64,000 bases of DNA from Budorcas taxicolor (Eukaryota > Chordata > Mammalia > Artiodactyla > Bovidae). The position numbers were made by a program, and so were the translations under genes. Under the pieces are notes generated by a model that saw nothing but the letters and a program-made list of their open reading frames with translations, was not told the DNA's origin and did no database searches. Shown here in pieces: positions 47,301-62,300 of the stretch (position 1 is its first letter; each line of letters starts with the position of its first letter). Location: positions 57,254,567-57,318,566 of the forward strand of contig NC_068912.1 in NCBI RefSeq assembly GCF_023091745.1, in the 5' to 3' direction.

Positions 47301-50300
47301 GTGCCTAGATTATGTGGCTAGTAAGTAGTATAGTCAGTACTCTGATGATGTCACAACTCATGTTATGACCAGTATTCCTTACCCTAAGTATGCTTAACAG
47401 TTCTTGCTACATCTGGAACTTTGACGGATAAACATTAGTTTCCCTAACTGAATATAACAGAAGCTAAAATGAGGATTGCTCTGAAGGAGAATCAAATCAT
47501 ATAACTTGCTTAATTGCTTAAAATTGGATGACTCTTGCTGTTCAAGCCCTCTTATTTAATTAACATTCCTTGAGCACTGACTACTGCACGGTAATAAGAC
47601 AAAGTCTCTGACCTCATTGGGCTTATACTCCAGTGAAACTGTAATAGTCATTTATTTACCCATTACTTTGCTCATTGATTTCGTTTAATGGAAAGATGGA
47701 CAAGTGAATTTCTCTATGTGATTAGTTCTCTACTTTTCAGAATTACTTATGTTAAAATTAGGGAGCAAGTATGAGGAGCACCACTTAACATAAAAGTGTT
47801 CTAGTAATAAACAAAGTATATTTGAAGTATGGTTTTCACCTGAAATCCTGATTCAATTCCACTGCAGATGGAAGTTCCTCCTTTAGCAACTGTAGGTAAA
47901 TTTTCCAAGAGCTTTCTTCTTTCTTTGCTGCTTATGATTTGGATTAGATTACTTCTGATGGAGGCAGAACTATCAAAGTGCACCATCCCCACCCAAGATC
48001 CATTTTCAACAATCTGCAGCAGGAAATGTTGGGCCGCTTGGTTCATTCGATTTAGACGATTAGAATTCTGAATAAAAACGGGTAATAAAAACAAGTAATT
48101 TTTGACAGGGAAGTAATAGAAGCGCACATAAAATGAGTGAACAGACTTTGTTGTTAAAGGTTTTCTATCAATGGTAATTGATGTTATTAAAGAAAGCAAA
48201 TTTTTTCAATTGATAAAATTAAAAATACAGTTCTATTTATTATGTAATACATGGTGGTTTGATAGCTAAGTTGTGTCTGACTCTTTTCAACTCCATGAAC
48301 TGTAGCCTGCCAGGCTCTCTGTCCATGGGGTTCTCCAGGAAAGAATACTGGAGTGGTTTGCCATTTCCTTCTCCAAGGGATCTTCCTAGCCCAGGGACTG
48401 AACCTACATCTCTTGTATTGCAGATGGTCTCCTGCAATACAGGTGGATTCTTTACCCACTGAGCCACCTGGGAAGCCTTATGTAATACATATGTATAGTA
48501 TATAAAGGAACACAGGTTTTAAACTAGAGCTGATTCTGGGCTTCTAAGCACCTAAATTAGAGGTGTAGAGTATGGTGGAGGTTGAGTTGGAACTGGGGGG
48601 TGATTACTCAAATGTTAGAGACTGCTTGATTACTCCTGGGATCCTCCGTTCCAGTTGTATCAAGATGAGACTACTCCCCAGGTCCCATAATATCAATATC
48701 AAACCAGACCATCATGGACTCCAACTAGAGACTGAAATCTCTCCATCCGCTGGGCACCTGACTAACCAAAAGACGAAATTTACTCTAAATTCCACCTCGC
48801 CCATTTCTGCTTCTACACCTAACCACACCCCACCACATTTCCACTAATGGATTAACTGTAATTGGTTCTTTGGTAACCCACTAGGATTCAAGTCCTTATT
48901 TTCGAGGTGAATACCCTAGGATGTACACCTTTTCATGCATTGGTCTTTTCCAGTCCCTCAGTACCAATTGACCTGTGGCACTTGTTCCCAACACATGCCC
49001 AAGTTTCCCTCTGAACTGCCTAGAAACAAATCACAGTGAGGAACTTCTTCTATAATACATCCCCATCTTAGCAGGTTATGTCTACCATTTTGCTTTACCT
49101 TTAAACTTGACTATGCCTGCACCCTGTCTAGGGAAAACTGCTTATCTTCTCTCCCAATTAAGAATATCTTCTCTCCCAATTAAGAATCTCATCTCTCCCC
49201 AGGGACTCTTCCTAAAACATTGTTACGTGGTGAGGTCTAACACTCTGATATTCTTTCTGAAACCCTGTAGTACTGTGGATTATTTCAGCCAGCTGTATCA
49301 TCCACTGCCATTTCCACTAACTAATCAACCCCCATTTGTTGAATATATTATTCCTGATCTTCAGCATGCTTTATTCCGCCTCAAATGTGCCATCCTTTTG
49401 ACACATTCCACCTGCTATTTATAGTGTGTTCATTTCAACAATTTTTTATTGAATGCCTACATGTGATAAACCATATTCTAGACAAAAGGACACAAAGATG
49501 AATAAGACTACTTCAAGTCCTAGGAGACCTGGTTCCTAGATAAGATGGTTTCAAGTCCGAGAGGTATTCATAAAATAGTGGGAGAAAAATGTGTAATTTC
49601 AATATAATATATAGTAATAAGGGGAACCCTGATGACTCAGCAGGTAAAGAATTTGCCTGCAATGCATGAGACACAGGAGACATGGGTTCAGTCCCTGGAT
49701 CAAGAAGATCTCCTGGAGGGGAAAATGGCACTCCAATATTCTTGCCTGGAAAATCCCATGGATGGAGGAGCCTACAGTTCATGAGGTCACAAAGCGTTGG
49801 ACATGACTGAGTGACTAAACACACAGCCAGGTCACTGTGAAAGAACTACAGAAATGCCCTTAGCCCAGCCTGGAAGACCAGCCCATGTCCTGGACAAAGT
49901 GGATACCTATGCCAAATATTGAAATATAATTAAGTATTAACTCATGATGGGAAAGAGAGTGAAATCTTTCTTTATTCATATATGAACTTTTCAAGGATAT
50001 GGATCTCTATTCCTAAAGCCTAGTACAAGCCTAGTACCATTCTCTTAATGTAGTAGAAGGAATGAATGGCTGAATCTGGCCATATCTTCTTTATAGTGAT
50101 GCTTTCTGTCTGTGTCTTTGAGCATAAGGAGGTCATTCCTATAGCGAGTTTAAATAAGAGAAACATGTTAAGAATCCTCTTGGTTGATTTTGTTCCTTGA
50201 TTTGGAATGTAGTTTGGAAGCTCTGAATTCACTCTTTCTTCATGCCTGTCAAGTATTTCCAATAGATAAAGGGAGTAAGATTAGGAAATAATTACATGTT

Positions 50301-53300
50301 TCAATCTCCAGTTCTGATCCTGCAACAAAAGCTTTAAAAGACTTAAAAGTTCTTTAAAGACTTAAAAGTTCTTTAAAGACTTAAAAGTTCTCCTTAATAA
50401 ACTCTCCATTTTCTGGGAAAGAAAATTCTTGGATTAGGTCCTTCTAACTCTTATTACATCCTTCTTTCATTATAATGTTCATTGCCCCTCTTGAGGTCAA
50501 GATCACAGGAGGTGACAGTACTTATACCACCATACATTTTAGAAGAACCCAGGTGCAGGTAGCAGTCAGAATGTTCTTAGATATTCAATCACTGCCCTGT
50601 CCCTACATCCAGGAAAAATGGGCCCATGAACTCACCGCCATGCTTCCAGACTTATCAAGGACTAAGCACACAATTCTTTCACTGATCTTTAGCAATGAGA
50701 AGACAGGTGGAGGGGGTGGTGCCAACATAGCCGTCGTGTTTTTAAAATCCTCAGAATTGCTGATTACCTCCCATGTGCTTCTATAATTGCACATTTTGTT
50801 TTGTAGACTTGGAGCTTCTCGGTTATGGTTTTTTTCATTACAGAATTTAGTGACCTAAAAGGTTAACATTATAAAATGAAAAAAAAATTATATAGGGTGC
50901 ATTTAAAAACTCACCAACAGATCTGAAAAAATTAAAAACCTTTTCTTTAAAAATGCTTATTGAATGAAATATGATTTAAGGGAGGAAATGTTTTAGTAAG
51001 GCAGATTTTCAATAATAATAGGTAACACTACTTGGGCACTTACTATGTGCCAGCCAATGTTCAAAGAATTCTATAATAATACATCTAATCCCTCAGGTCA
51101 ACCTGCATAGATAATTTATAAACATGATAACAAGTCCTCTGATTGCAAATGTATCAACACAAACTGAAGTAACGATTGATTGGTATACTTACAGAATCAA
51201 TACCTTGCATAAACATAATGGATGTCTTTTCAGTTTGATATTTATCAGGGAAGAATTGACAATTTTTTTGATACAGATTTGTCTTGGAGTCAATTCTGCA
51301 TTCCCTATCTGATACACAGCTGCCTCCTTCACACACATATACTCTATTTAAGCCAGTAATACCTGTGGAACACCTGAAAATATGTGACAGTTAGTCTTTG
51401 AGGCAATCTAATCATTAAAATTTTTATAAAATATTAAGTGGTCTTCTTGTCAAGGTTGTTAATAATGGTCTTTATCAATATTTTTATTCTTATTTGTATA
51501 CCACACACATCCTATTTTGACAGCAAAATTTAAGGGTTTCCACCAGGTAGCTTATCTGTTTTACAAGAAAATTTTGAGGGAAATCTGAAGTAGACTCTCC
51601 TGTCTATGCAAAGGGTGAGTCTGCTGGAATTAAATCTTCTGTTGTCCCACTTATACTAGTGATTGTAGGCTCCCCTTTGCCAAACATCTCTCCCAGTAAC
51701 CTTGTGATGGTAAATACATTGCAGGAATCTGGAAAAGGCATCTTGTGAAATCATTTAGTCTTGGTACCACTTTAACCTTAGACTTTTTGTGTATTCCTCA
51801 CTCAAAGAAATTTTCTTCAAAAGAATGAAATGTTGCATAGCTACAAGTGTTTGGATTACTCAAGAAGCATTTTTATGCAAAGTGAAATGTGGCTAGAAGG
51901 AAAGACGGGTTCTGCCAAGGCCAGTAAAGAAGAGTAGAGGAATTTTAGACATATGTCTTATTGCATGGAATTTGCAGCAAGAGACAGTGATTGCAACAAA
52001 TATGTTGTAATGTTAGCGTAGCTCATCTTTTCAGTGTGTTCCAGTCCAAATTAAAGAAACAAAGACTAGATTTTATTCAGTAATTTCATAAGTCTTCTAA
52101 ATATGTCTATGCCTCTATTGCCCCCAAACTCAGCAAACTTAATAGCATTACCTATGTTAACAACTTATAACTCAGTTGGTAAAGAATCCGCCTGCAATGC
52201 AGGAGACCCTGGTTCAATTCCTGGATCAGGAAGATCCACTGGAGAAGGGATAGCCTACCCACTACAGTCTTCTTGGGCTTCCCTTGTGGCTCAGCTGGTA
52301 AAGAATCCGCCTGCAATGCGGGAGACCTGGTTAGGTCCCTGGGTTGGAAAGATCCCCTGGTGAAGGGAAAGGCTATCCACTCCAGTATTATGGACTGGAG
52401 AATTCCATGGACAAGTCAGACATGACTGAGCAACTTTCACTTTCACATGTTAACAACCATGATGACAATTCTGTAGCAGAGACTGGGCTTTTAGGAGAAT
52501 ATGACCTAAACAAAGAGCTTCCCAGGTGGCACTAGTGGTAAAGAACCCGCCTGCCAAAGGAGGAGACATAAGAGGCATGGATTCGAATCCTGGATTGGGA
52601 AGATCCCCTAGAGAAAGAAGGGCATGACAACACATTCCAGTATTCTTCCCCGGAGAATCCCATGGACAGAGGAGCCTGGCAAGCTACTGTCCATAGTCTG
52701 GCAAAGGGTTAGACACGACTGAAGTGACTTAGCATGCATGCATGATCTAAACAAATGTTATCAAAATAATAATCTTTGAAATATGCATCCTAAAACTTGA
52801 TGCTATGGTGCTGAGGAAGAATCTTCACTGAAATTTGTACATTTTTTAATAAGTCCCCATCCCCAGAAGGGCATCTAAGATTGATTAAGCAGCGGGCATC
52901 CAATTTTACACTTATTACTCCACATATTCTGTTCTCTTGATCTCACAATCAAGAGGATTGTCTACATTAAGTGTGATGCTTCACAGGTATTTTAACACAA
53001 ATTTATTAATCTCAAGAAATTTCTCCTTGGCTCTTTGAAGCTGGCTGATTTCCTACTCAGCTGGAATTCTCCACTACTTATTTTTTCATTCTTTTGTAGC
53101 ATAAATAATTTTTACCTCCTAGAACATAGTACAACCCTTTACATAGAACATTAACTTAGCACAAATGAGTTCTGGCAGCTATGGTAGAGAGGTATAAAAA
53201 TAAATCAACTTGACTGCCAGATGCTCTTGAATCTATGTGTGTTTTAAATGGACAAGCAGCTTCTTTCAGGTACATTTTCTTAAAAAACCAAAAATCTCTG

Positions 53301-56260
53301 TTTTGTGATATGGCATTCATTACCTGCGTTGGGACAAAAATGAAAGAAAGGCTCTTAAAGAAATCAGTCTAAAGAAAATGTTACTGCCAGCAGTAATTAA
53401 AAAATGAAAATAGTCATGCCTTGTTGCTTCAATTTTCCTTGACTTTGCCCTGTAGAAAGGCTCATCATCGTTGTACTCATCAAATACTCCCCAGCGGAGA
53501 TGGGCCCACTCGTGGACAAGCAGTCTACCTGTGGGAAAATATTTCAAATCCATGATTATATTTTAAGTGACATAACTTGTCCCTCATATTTTAATAAAAA
53601 AGTTAAAATCCATAATATTTAAATAGCTGTTAGCATTTGTATTTTGTTTATAAAACACATATGGTGTTACATTTTATTGCATTAATTATATCATTTCAGC
53701 ATATTATTTTTTATCCCACATCTGTTAAGTCAACAAACCATTTACTATGTATATGCTAAGGGCAGAACAGTTTGAACTCTGAGTTTTGGTTCTTGAGGAT
53801 CAAAAAGTCTTAGATATTACCATGGTTTTTAGCCCTGCAAAAGTTACTTCTACCACAGTATAAACATATATAAAATACACCTATGGTATTGAAATTTCAT
53901 GAAGGTGCAACTTTCAACTGCATAATTGCATATAAAACTGCATAATTTAAAAATGTCTACATATGCTTGTTAAGGGTTGATAATGAAAAAAAGGTTGAAA
54001 AACACTGCTATAGACAAAATATAATTTGAGGATGTCTAATGAGGTGATAGTGAAGAGGAACTAAAGAGCCTTGTGATGAAAGTGAAAGAGGAGAGTGAAA
54101 AAGTTAGCTTAAAGCTCAATATTCAGAAAACAAAGATCATGGCATCTGGTTCCATCACTTCATGACAAATAGATGGAGAAACAGTGGAAACAGTGGCAGA
54201 CTATTGTGGGGGCCTCCAAAATCACTGCAGATGGTGACTGCAGCCATGAAATTAAAAGACACTCCTTGGAAGGAAAGTTATGACCAACCTAGACAGCATA
54301 TTAAAAAGCAGAGACATTACTTTGCCAACAAAGGTCCATCTAGTCAAGGGTATGGTTTTTCCAGTAGTCATGTATGGATGTGAGAGTTGGACTATAACAA
54401 AAGCTGAGTGCTGAATAATTGATGTTTTTGAACTGTGGTGTTGGAGAAGACTCTTGAGAGTCCCTTGGACTGCAAGGAGATCCAACCAGTTCATCTAAAG
54501 GAAATCAGTCCTGAATGTTCATTGGAAGGACTGATGTTGAAGCTGAAACTCCAATACTTTGGCCACCTGATGCGAAGAGCTGTGTGATTTGTAAAGACTT
54601 TGATGCTGGGAAAAATTGAAGGCAAGAGGAGAAGAGGACGACAGAGGATGAGATGGTTGGATGGCATCACTGACTCAATGGACATGAGTTTGAGTAAACC
54701 AGGAGTTAGTGATGGACAGGGTGGCCTGGCGTGCTGCAGTCCATGGGGTCGCCAAGAATCGGACATGACTGAGTGACTGAACTGAACTGAATGAGGTGAT
54801 TAATTTATAGTACTTAGCACATATAAGCATTAATTAAATTAAAACAATTATTTTTTAATTATATATATTCAGCACTGTACTAGATACTAAGGAATACAGA
54901 TATGAGTAAGATAGAGTCCTTGAGTAGGATAAGGTTCTAGAGAGTTGAGTCAGAACTAAACTTTTTTTCCCTAAGAGTTTCAGGATTAATAGCAGCATAA
55001 AGGTTAAATCCAAGCTTGAAATGCACAAAGAAGAATAAATACATTTTTGTTTTAGCAATATTAGGAAAAACTTTAGTGGAAATTGAAATGGAGAAGTAGA
55101 ATTTGAAAATGTAGTCTGGTCCACTACACTATGTGTTTCTCCAACTATAATGGCCTCATGAGACATGAAAATAGGGGGAAAATGTCACCATTATGAAGAA
55201 GTCATGTTTCTTCTTTAAACCTTTGCTACTCAGTATGTGTTCCTTGACCAGCAGTGTAGCATCAATTGGGAGCTGAAAAGACACATAGAATGTTGTGCCT
55301 ACTCTAGACCTAATGACTCAGAATTTGGTTATTATTAATCACAAGACCCCTAAATTACTACTCTACACATTAAAGTTTAAAAACACTGTTTTTAGGTTTC
55401 TTAGGCAAATGGTGCCAATGAGTGAGCATGAATTATTTATATCCTTCAGTGTGGGAGGAAAAAGCTCTCATATCAATGACTGTGATAGAAATTTGGTGAG
55501 TTTTAAGAAAACTCATATCTGCCTGCATCTGTGGTTCCTTTTTTAGAACAGTCCATGTCAGATTGACTTTCTTTTCAGCTCATGGCTGGTTGCCTGGCTC
55601 CCATGGTTTCCTCAATTTATTGAAAGAATAGAATTCAGGTACTCGACTCGATGGACGTGAGTCTGAGTGAACACCGGGAGTTGGTGATGGACAGGGAGGC
55701 CTGGCGTGCTGCGATTCATGGGGTCGCAAAGAGTCAGACACGACTGAGCGACTGAACTGAACTGAACTGACCACACATGTGCTGTGGTGTGCTGTGCTTA
55801 GTCGCTCAGTTGTATCCGACTCTTTGTGACCCCATGGGCTGTAGCCCATCAGGCTCCTCTGTCCATGGGGATTCTCCAGACAAGAATACTGGAGTGAGTT
55901 GCCATGTCTTCCTCCAGGGGATCTTCCCAACCCAGGGACTGAACCCAGGTCTCCCACACTGCAGGTGGATTCTTTACTGTCCGAATCACCAGGGAACCCC
56001 AAGAATACTGGAGTGGGTAGCCTATCCCTTCTCCAGGGCACCACATTTACAAAAGGGTAACTATGTGAGGAGATGATATGTTAATTAGCTCAACCATGGC
56101 AGTCATTTTACTATGTACATGTATGTGAAATCATTGTGTTATACATCTTAATTATATATAATTGTTGTTAAAAAGCAGTTCCTCTGACTTAGAAGTCCAT
56201 TCCTATCTCAATTATTGGCTCAGCTCCTACTAGCCCTGTTCTTACTTCCAATAGTATTTC

Positions 56261-56304
<44 letters not shown>

Positions 56305-59300
56305 CTTCTAGTATTCGCTTTGGAGGCAGCTTCCAGACACACTGAACTGCTGCTTGAGGGTTCAAAAACTCTTTCCAGGGAACTATTGTTTTGCCGTTAT
56401 TATTTTTACTACAAATTGCATAGATTTTGAAGAGTTTCTTCTTTATCTTATTTCCTCCCAAAGCCCTGTTGTTTTTAAGGCATTGTTTTCCAGAATTTGA
56501 GTTTTCCCACAAACATATGTATCACATTATGGGAGAAATACTTGTCTAAGAAAGAGGAGGAAACTGTCAGTTATGGGATGGGGTAAGCTGAGGAGTGTGG
56601 GAAAAGAATAAAAGCTCCACTGGGGGCATTATTTTTAAAAACTGAAGAAAATCTTCCTCTTCTAAGACAGGTGGAGATGGAAGGAGATGTACATGGACAT
56701 GAGTTTGGAAGTAGAAATGTAGAAGGTAGGGGCTTCTACTTTCTCAGTCAAGGCATTCATTAACTTATAAGGTGGAAAAGATTGGTTATTGGTCTTAAGA
56801 AAAGTGATAGATATTTAGAACAACTGTTAGGGGGAATGAGCAAGATGAGAGGAAGCAAGTCCAATCACTGTTGAGTAGATTTGAGAGCTTCATTGACCTT
56901 GTGAAATGTGTTTTTTAAAACAATACCAGTTAGTTTTATAATTTTCTTTCACAATCTTGGAAAGATACTACAGGAGTCAAAAGAAACTGCCTAGAAATTC
57001 AGTATGGAGAAATGGCAAGTTGAACAAAACATAAGGATAAAAGTGGTAAGGGAGTTGTGCTATTTACACTAGTAGGTGACATGACCGACTTTGCTGGACA
57101 TGCCAAGTAGAAAAGAAGCTATATCTAGAAAGGCACAAGGGACTAAAGGTGCCAAGTACAACAAACATGGTCAGATCAAAGGAAGGGAGAGAGGTAAGGC
57201 TGGGATGGGATGGGATGATGGGGCTTTAGGATTGAGGTGGAGAACAGGTCCAGAAAATGTTGAGGACAAGGGCTGACATGTTTGACAAAGATAAAAGACT
57301 AAATAATGTTCACTGAAGGGGCAGTGCAAAAGGAAAAGGTGGTTCTGGGGAGTGCGAATTTAAGAAGTGTTTTATTGATTAGTGATGAGTTGGACACTGC
57401 TTTGACAGGGATATTCATTTTCATCTGAAATATAATGTGCTTTAGTTCACTTCAAACAGTGATCTTAACTCTTAGATTGAACTAGATGAAACTGCCATTT
57501 TCATAGGTAAAAATGATCACTTATAAACAAGTTCATCTGGTTCAAAGAATGGGTTGAATAATAATATTAGCAGCTACCAGCCTATTAGTGTTTTCTCTTG
57601 GCCAGAAACTGTCATCTTGGCCCTTTTGATTTTGCCTTGCATCTGCCTTTCATGGAGGTGGCATGTGATCAATATCCAGCAATGGAGAACTGAAAAATTA
57701 AAATGTGTTCCTAAAGCAAAAAATTTATCATGGCTGTCCCATATTCAAATTTCTGTAGAGACCATACTGAGTACATTTACAAGGATTATCTTGTTTAATG
57801 TTTCCAACAATTCTATAAGGCAGGAGCAGCTCCTCTATTCATCATTTTTAAAGGAAATAAGTACAGAAAGTCTTGGTCATTTGTTCAAGGTCACACACAG
57901 AAGAGTGACCTTGGAGTCGGGATTTAAGTCCACGAGGCTTGTATACTGAACATGGATATAAATCTACATGTTGGAATCATTGCAAAATATTTGTTTTAAC
58001 CAAAATTCCTACCTGATGGTCCAAATTCATTTTGCTTGTTTCCAAGTACAAAGTCAGGAGTGAGATGAATATATTCTCCTTTTTCTTCACAGGCTGTGAA
58101 TTGCTTAGTATATGGTTCATATCTACCTGGGAGTGTAGGTGGAGCAACTCTAACATCAGCCTGAGAACGTTTAAAAAGGTGTTTAAAAGATCAGAATAGA
58201 AATTATAACATTTGTCTGAAAAATTCTGAAATGATTAATTAACATCAAATTTGAGAAGCAGCAGAGAAAATATTTTTAAGAGATGCTTTTTGATTCTTAC
58301 ATGTTTGTAGCTTTCATGTTTTGGCCTCTTGTATTGAGTGATGCTCTTCCAGTTCTCTGGAATTAATATTGATACATTTTTGAAAAAAAATCTGTTTTCT
58401 GTGGCTTCAAACAGGTAAGTAGATGCATCAATCACCATGTTCTGTTATTATAGGAAAAAAGAGAAGTTAGGCTGGCCAAGGGACAGTAGACTAAATGAAC
58501 AGGCATTCACCACAGGTATTTCTCACCTTTAGTCATTACAAAAAAAGCAACTGGCTGGTGAGTAGGGTTTCTGATTCAAAAATCAAAATCTGTCATCTGT
58601 CAGTTCAAAATTATGACTTAATTTGCACATTTAACAGTTTTCAGTCTTCTGTAATCAAAAGGCAAATACTTATATTTGCATTATGAGGAACTGATTAATA
58701 TGATAAAGGGCACGAACTTTGGAAGCAGCTAGACTTGGTTTTAATGCTAGCTTAAGCCTCTTGCTATTAAAATTTGACTGGTTTATGTGACCGTTTTGAA
58801 TCTCAGCCTTCTTATCTATTTAATATGCTCTTACAACGTATCTTTAAGGATGGCATAAACATGAAATGAGTTATAAATAAGTATTCTACACAAGGTAGTC
58901 ATAAAACTCTTTGATATCATCACTATTGTAATTACTAGTAAGGAACAGCCTTACCTGATGCAAACTGAGAAAAACAGTTTATACAGATGGGTCATAGAAG
59001 AAGTTTTCACTGCCTCCCAGGAGAGGCAGTGGATTGGGGGCATGGGGAGTGGAGTGATGGGAAAGTTCATAGGAGAGGCCGAGCTTTTTAGGCAGAGCTT
59101 GCTCTGCCATCAAGGTGAAAATAATATATATTACATTATTAGTATCCCAAACCCAAAAATGTTAGGATTAATAAGAGAAATAGTAAATCCCATGGACGGA
59201 GGAGCCTGGTGGGCTGCAGTCCATGGGGTCGTGAAGAGTCGGACACGACTGAGCAACTTCACTTTCACTTTTCACTCTCATGCATTGAAGAAGGAAATGG

Positions 59301-62300
59301 CAACCCACTCCAGTGTTCTTGCCTGGAGAATCCCAGGGACCGGAGAGCCTGGTGGGCTGCCGTCTATAGGGTCGCCCAGAGCCGGACACGACTGAAGCGA
59401 CTTAGCAGCAGCCGCCGCAGTTCCTCAAAAGAGCTTATTATCTGGTGGAGGAAATAGATGGTTGAAAGGTTCTTTGGTGATCTCTTCTACATGATAAAAT
59501 CCACTGAAAAATTGAGGAATACTGGGTTCTGGATGATGATGTTACCCTATTCATGTTGCTGGCAAACATCACAGTATACAGTATTTTTTATTTGAAAATA
59601 TCTCCTCCTTTTCAATTCTTCCTGACCTAAGACCAGAATATAACTCTTCTTCAGAAATTCCAAGGGTTTCTTCCTTTTACTCTGGAAGATGGTCTAGTGT
59701 GCTCTTAGTGTACTGAAGAGATCATTACAGTGATTAGGCTCAGAGCGGGCATCAGCCAGAAGCCAGAGTACAGAGAACTAAAGACCAGAGGACTGGCTGG
59801 CGGTGTGACAAGGTCTTTACAGAGCTCCCAAAGTAGGTTGGAGGTTACTTTTCACTTGATTATAATTACATTTTTCCAAGTATTCAAGCAAAAACCTGTG
59901 AAGTTTCTGACTCCTCCTTTCCCTCAACCCTTCTCTATCCCACACATCTAAACTATTAGCAAATTTCTCCATAATACTCTCAGAAAATGTCCAGGATCAC
60001 AGCACATGAATGATCTCTTCCACAATATCTCCATTCCTATTCACCATCACTTTTCATCTGCTGCAGCTTCCTACTAATGTCTCTTGACATCTCTATGCTC
60101 ACAACTTATACGGATGGGTAATAAGTGGAAGCCCTGTAGAGAGTGTCCTCAATGCTGCCATCAGAGAGATCTCAGAATAAGCAAGCTAGAGCACACCTGA
60201 CCTCTGCTCAGATCCTTCTGTGGATCTCATCTCACTCAAAGTAAAAGCCCGGATCTTTCCATGGTCTGGGCCCTGCAACCTCTCCAACTTCAGCTCTCCT
60301 CAGTCTTCTTCCTGCTCATTCACAGTTGTTTCCTTGGTCACATCAAACATGCTGTCACCTCCATGCCACTGCAAATGCTGTCCCCTCCCCAGATTTTCCA
60401 TGAGTCTTCCCTCACAGACCTCAGGCCTCTGCCAGACATCACAGCTAGTGAGACATTTCTTGGCCACCCTGCATGAAACGGTGACCCACATTCTCTCCCT
60501 GCCCCAGCTCTGCAAAGACTGCTTGTCTCCCTTTGCTGATTTCACTACATAGCAACCTACTACTACAGAATTGTTTACGTTGATTTTTTTAAATTATCTG
60601 TATCATCTGGAGAGAGTATATACTGAAAGAGATCAAGAGCTTTAAGAAAATTCACTGCTTTCTCGCCTGGAATGCTATAAGCAAGCATTCAATAAATCAT
60701 TGTTTAAAGAATAGACAAGTCCAATTGCTAATTTACAGATAGGAAACAGAGGATCACATGTGCTGATAACCAGCAAGTAAACTGGGTTCTGAGCCAGGAA
60801 TCAGTCAGAAGCTAGGGTACAGAAAACTGAAGATCCAGAGGACTGGCTAGGAGTTTGGAAGAGGACTTCAGAGATCTCCTTAATTAGACTGAAGATTACT
60901 TCATCACTGGCCTAAAGCAGATGAAATAATTTTCTACCTAAGGAAGTTCCCTAAGAATGTGTCTCCTCTCTTTTTGTTTCAGATCTCAATTTAGATCTCA
61001 ATCAGTTGTTTTCTGCTTATAGTGATGACTCTCTCTGTCCCTTTGAGTGTATCTTGCATATAGTAAATTGAATTGCAGTACAGTTTGGGAAAATAAGATC
61101 ACTGCATACAGTTTTGTGGGCTGCGAATTATACAAGTCCACGGGATTCAATTTATTTTATAGTCTTGTAACGTTATATAGTTGTCTTGGGTAGTGGTATG
61201 TTTATAAAGTCATGGAGGGATTTCAAATACCCTATATCAGATGACTGTGATAGCTTGGGGCCTGCTGGGGTGCTAATAATGATTTTCAGAGGCTTCCATG
61301 CAGAACTTTATAATATTCCATCTAAATTCCTTCTCAGAATTACTATAATATCCTAGTTGGATCAAAGAAGATTAAAATATTAATGTTTTTAAAAAAAAGT
61401 ATTCTTCAACCCAAAAGACACATGAATAAAAGGAATAAGGAAAGTTGACAATTGAAGCTCAGGTCATAAATTATGAGTCAATTCAACATATCTTACTATG
61501 GTCAGATAATATCCCAAGAATGAGAGTATGTTCACTGTTCACCCTTTACAAAAAGAGCAACTTTTGTTGTCTTGTATAAACTGGATCTCAAATCCGTATC
61601 TATCAGCCTTCAAAACCCATGTGGAGGATCTCAGCTCTGATTGTACTGTTTAACTTGACCTTGGGAAAATTATTTCCTTTTCCAAATCCCAGTTTTCCCT
61701 TCTATATAATGTGGGTGAGAGTATTTCACAAGGTTGTCTGAAAATATCAATGTAAGGACTTTGTAGAAGACTCAGAGAGTGCCAGAAAACATTCTTCTAA
61801 TCTGGGAATGTCTGCTAAACATTGAACTTTTACATTCAATAGAGAACCATTTTAACAAATGTTTTGCCCCTACAAACAATTCTTCCAAATACTGTTTCCT
61901 GAGCTTCAGTTAGTTTTGATACTGTTCAACTAGATACTAAAAAGCTATCATTCACAATCAACTATATTAACTGCTACTCAAGCCTGTGTTCATCAGTAAA
62001 TTAATCTTTGTATTTTCCTGGAATTCAAAATGTGCCAGTAAGTAAATACTGCTGTGCTTAAGATTATACAGAATGAATGATAAATGGCAGCCACAATATC
62101 ACCTGCTCACCATTCACGTCAAGCTCATCGGCTTCTGAGGGATAAGAACACCCATGGGGAAAGCAGAAAGTGAGAACTTAAGGAAACAATAGTGATGGAG
62201 TTAAATATAAGGAGTTAGTGAATGGTGAGGTGAGTGACAGGGAGAATTAATTTATATGGCTGTAACACCAGTCTCTTTATTACATGGAACGTTAAAGTTG

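Noticed and set aside
49622..49690. Possible tRNA gene
   Set aside because: The tRNA-like head belongs to a Bov-tA SINE; the same head recurs at 18832, 52274, 52518 and 62493, and no intact cloverleaf or proper 3' end is present.
53320..53419. Reading frame continuing past CLCA4 exon 4 as coding sequence
   Set aside because: After ...EATR the residues (HDYFHFLITAG...) have no family match, and the conserved Cys segment is found at exon 5 in frame after splicing at the GC donor.
56189..56512. 107-codon minus-strand ORF with a His-Thr run
   Set aside because: Produced by the (TG)n microsatellite.
60220..60552. 110-codon plus-strand ORF in CLCA4 intron 1
   Set aside because: It lies wholly within an L2 copy and has no protein-like motif; the matching L2 copy at 62750-63590 has different frames open.
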